A DNA stretch of 16,101 bases from Leucocoprinus leucothites (lineage: Eukaryota; Basidiomycota; Agaricomycetes; Agaricales; Agaricaceae): NCBI GenBank assembly GCA_013368445.1, contig JAACJO010000099.1, positions 1 through 16,101 of the forward strand, written 5' to 3'. This document shows, in pieces, positions 15,956-16,101 of this stretch (within the stretch, counting starts at the first letter, position 1; every line of letters begins with the position of its first letter). A program made the position numbers and the translations under genes. Below the pieces are notes generated by a model that saw only the letters and a list, made by a program, of their open reading frames with translations, did no database searches and was not told the origin of the DNA.

Positions 15956-16101
15956 GATGTAGTGGCAGGAAGAAAGACAGTTGTAGCCATCTCAACATGT
16001 CAACCAAGGTCAATGATCTTGTTTATTACTCACGCTGCCCTGATGCTCCCCTGGCTGTTAAAGGTAGATACTGGGAGGCTGACAGGGGGTCAAAAAACTG
16101 T
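15956..16101. other. Upstream flank of the transposase fragment, possible transposon end
   Basis: There is no gene in this stretch. The last bases read GGGGGTCAAAAAACTGT, which on the minus strand begins ACAGTTTTTTGACCCCC and would be a plausible terminal inverted repeat start of a Tc1/mariner element. The partner end cannot be shown in this window. Confidence 0.3.

Noticed and set aside
15306..16101. ACAGTTTGTGAC near 15306 as the partner terminal repeat of ACAGTTTTTTGACCCCC at the window end
   Set aside because: Only about ten bases match with a gap, and no TA duplication is present on the visible side.

Overview
This window is fungal repeat DNA, most likely from a basidiomycete mushroom genome. 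That assignment is an inference from the chromodomain Ty3/gypsy retrotransposons and the Tc1/mariner-type fragment. I see no host gene. Almost everything is one retrotransposon family in two copies, both transcribed on the minus strand, one nested in the other.

Outer copy A is old and decayed. It covers 1-5683 and resumes at 14620-15095. Its pol runs off the left edge inside the chromodomain. It carries about a dozen in-frame stops, mostly CGA to TGA, plus a frameshift. Its 5' LTR survives only as a 36-bp stub (15060-15095).

Inner copy B (5684-14619, 8936 bp) is young and apparently complete. It sits in the 5' leader of A and is flanked by the 5-bp target duplication ATGGA (5679-5683 and 14620-14624). 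In transcript order (right to left) it has: a 5' LTR (14619-13960) with TATA box and predicted start; a self-complementary primer binding site (13957-13945); a structured leader; a long protein-like region with no AUG; gag (12364-11168); a -1 frameshift heptamer directly before the gag stop; pol (protease, RT, RNase H, integrase, GPF module, chromodomain; to 7761); a third ORF with two zinc knuckles (7745-6396); a polypurine tract (6358-6346); and the 3' LTR (6345-5684). The two LTRs differ by about 5 substitutions and 2 single-base indels over about 660 bp.

The most unusual feature is that no ATG occurs on the sense strand, in any frame, from the predicted transcript start (14189) to the gag ATG (12364). 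That is about 1.8 kb, where roughly 28 would be expected by chance. The stretch still holds long protein-like open frames joined to each other and to gag by apparent -1 shifts. A non-AUG-initiated N-terminal Gag extension, or a leader kept AUG-free for scanning to gag, would both fit.

Right of copy A, 15096-15718 shows no recognisable gene. Positions 15719-15955 encode the N-terminal helix-turn-helix part of a Tc1/mariner-type transposase, broken by a stop.
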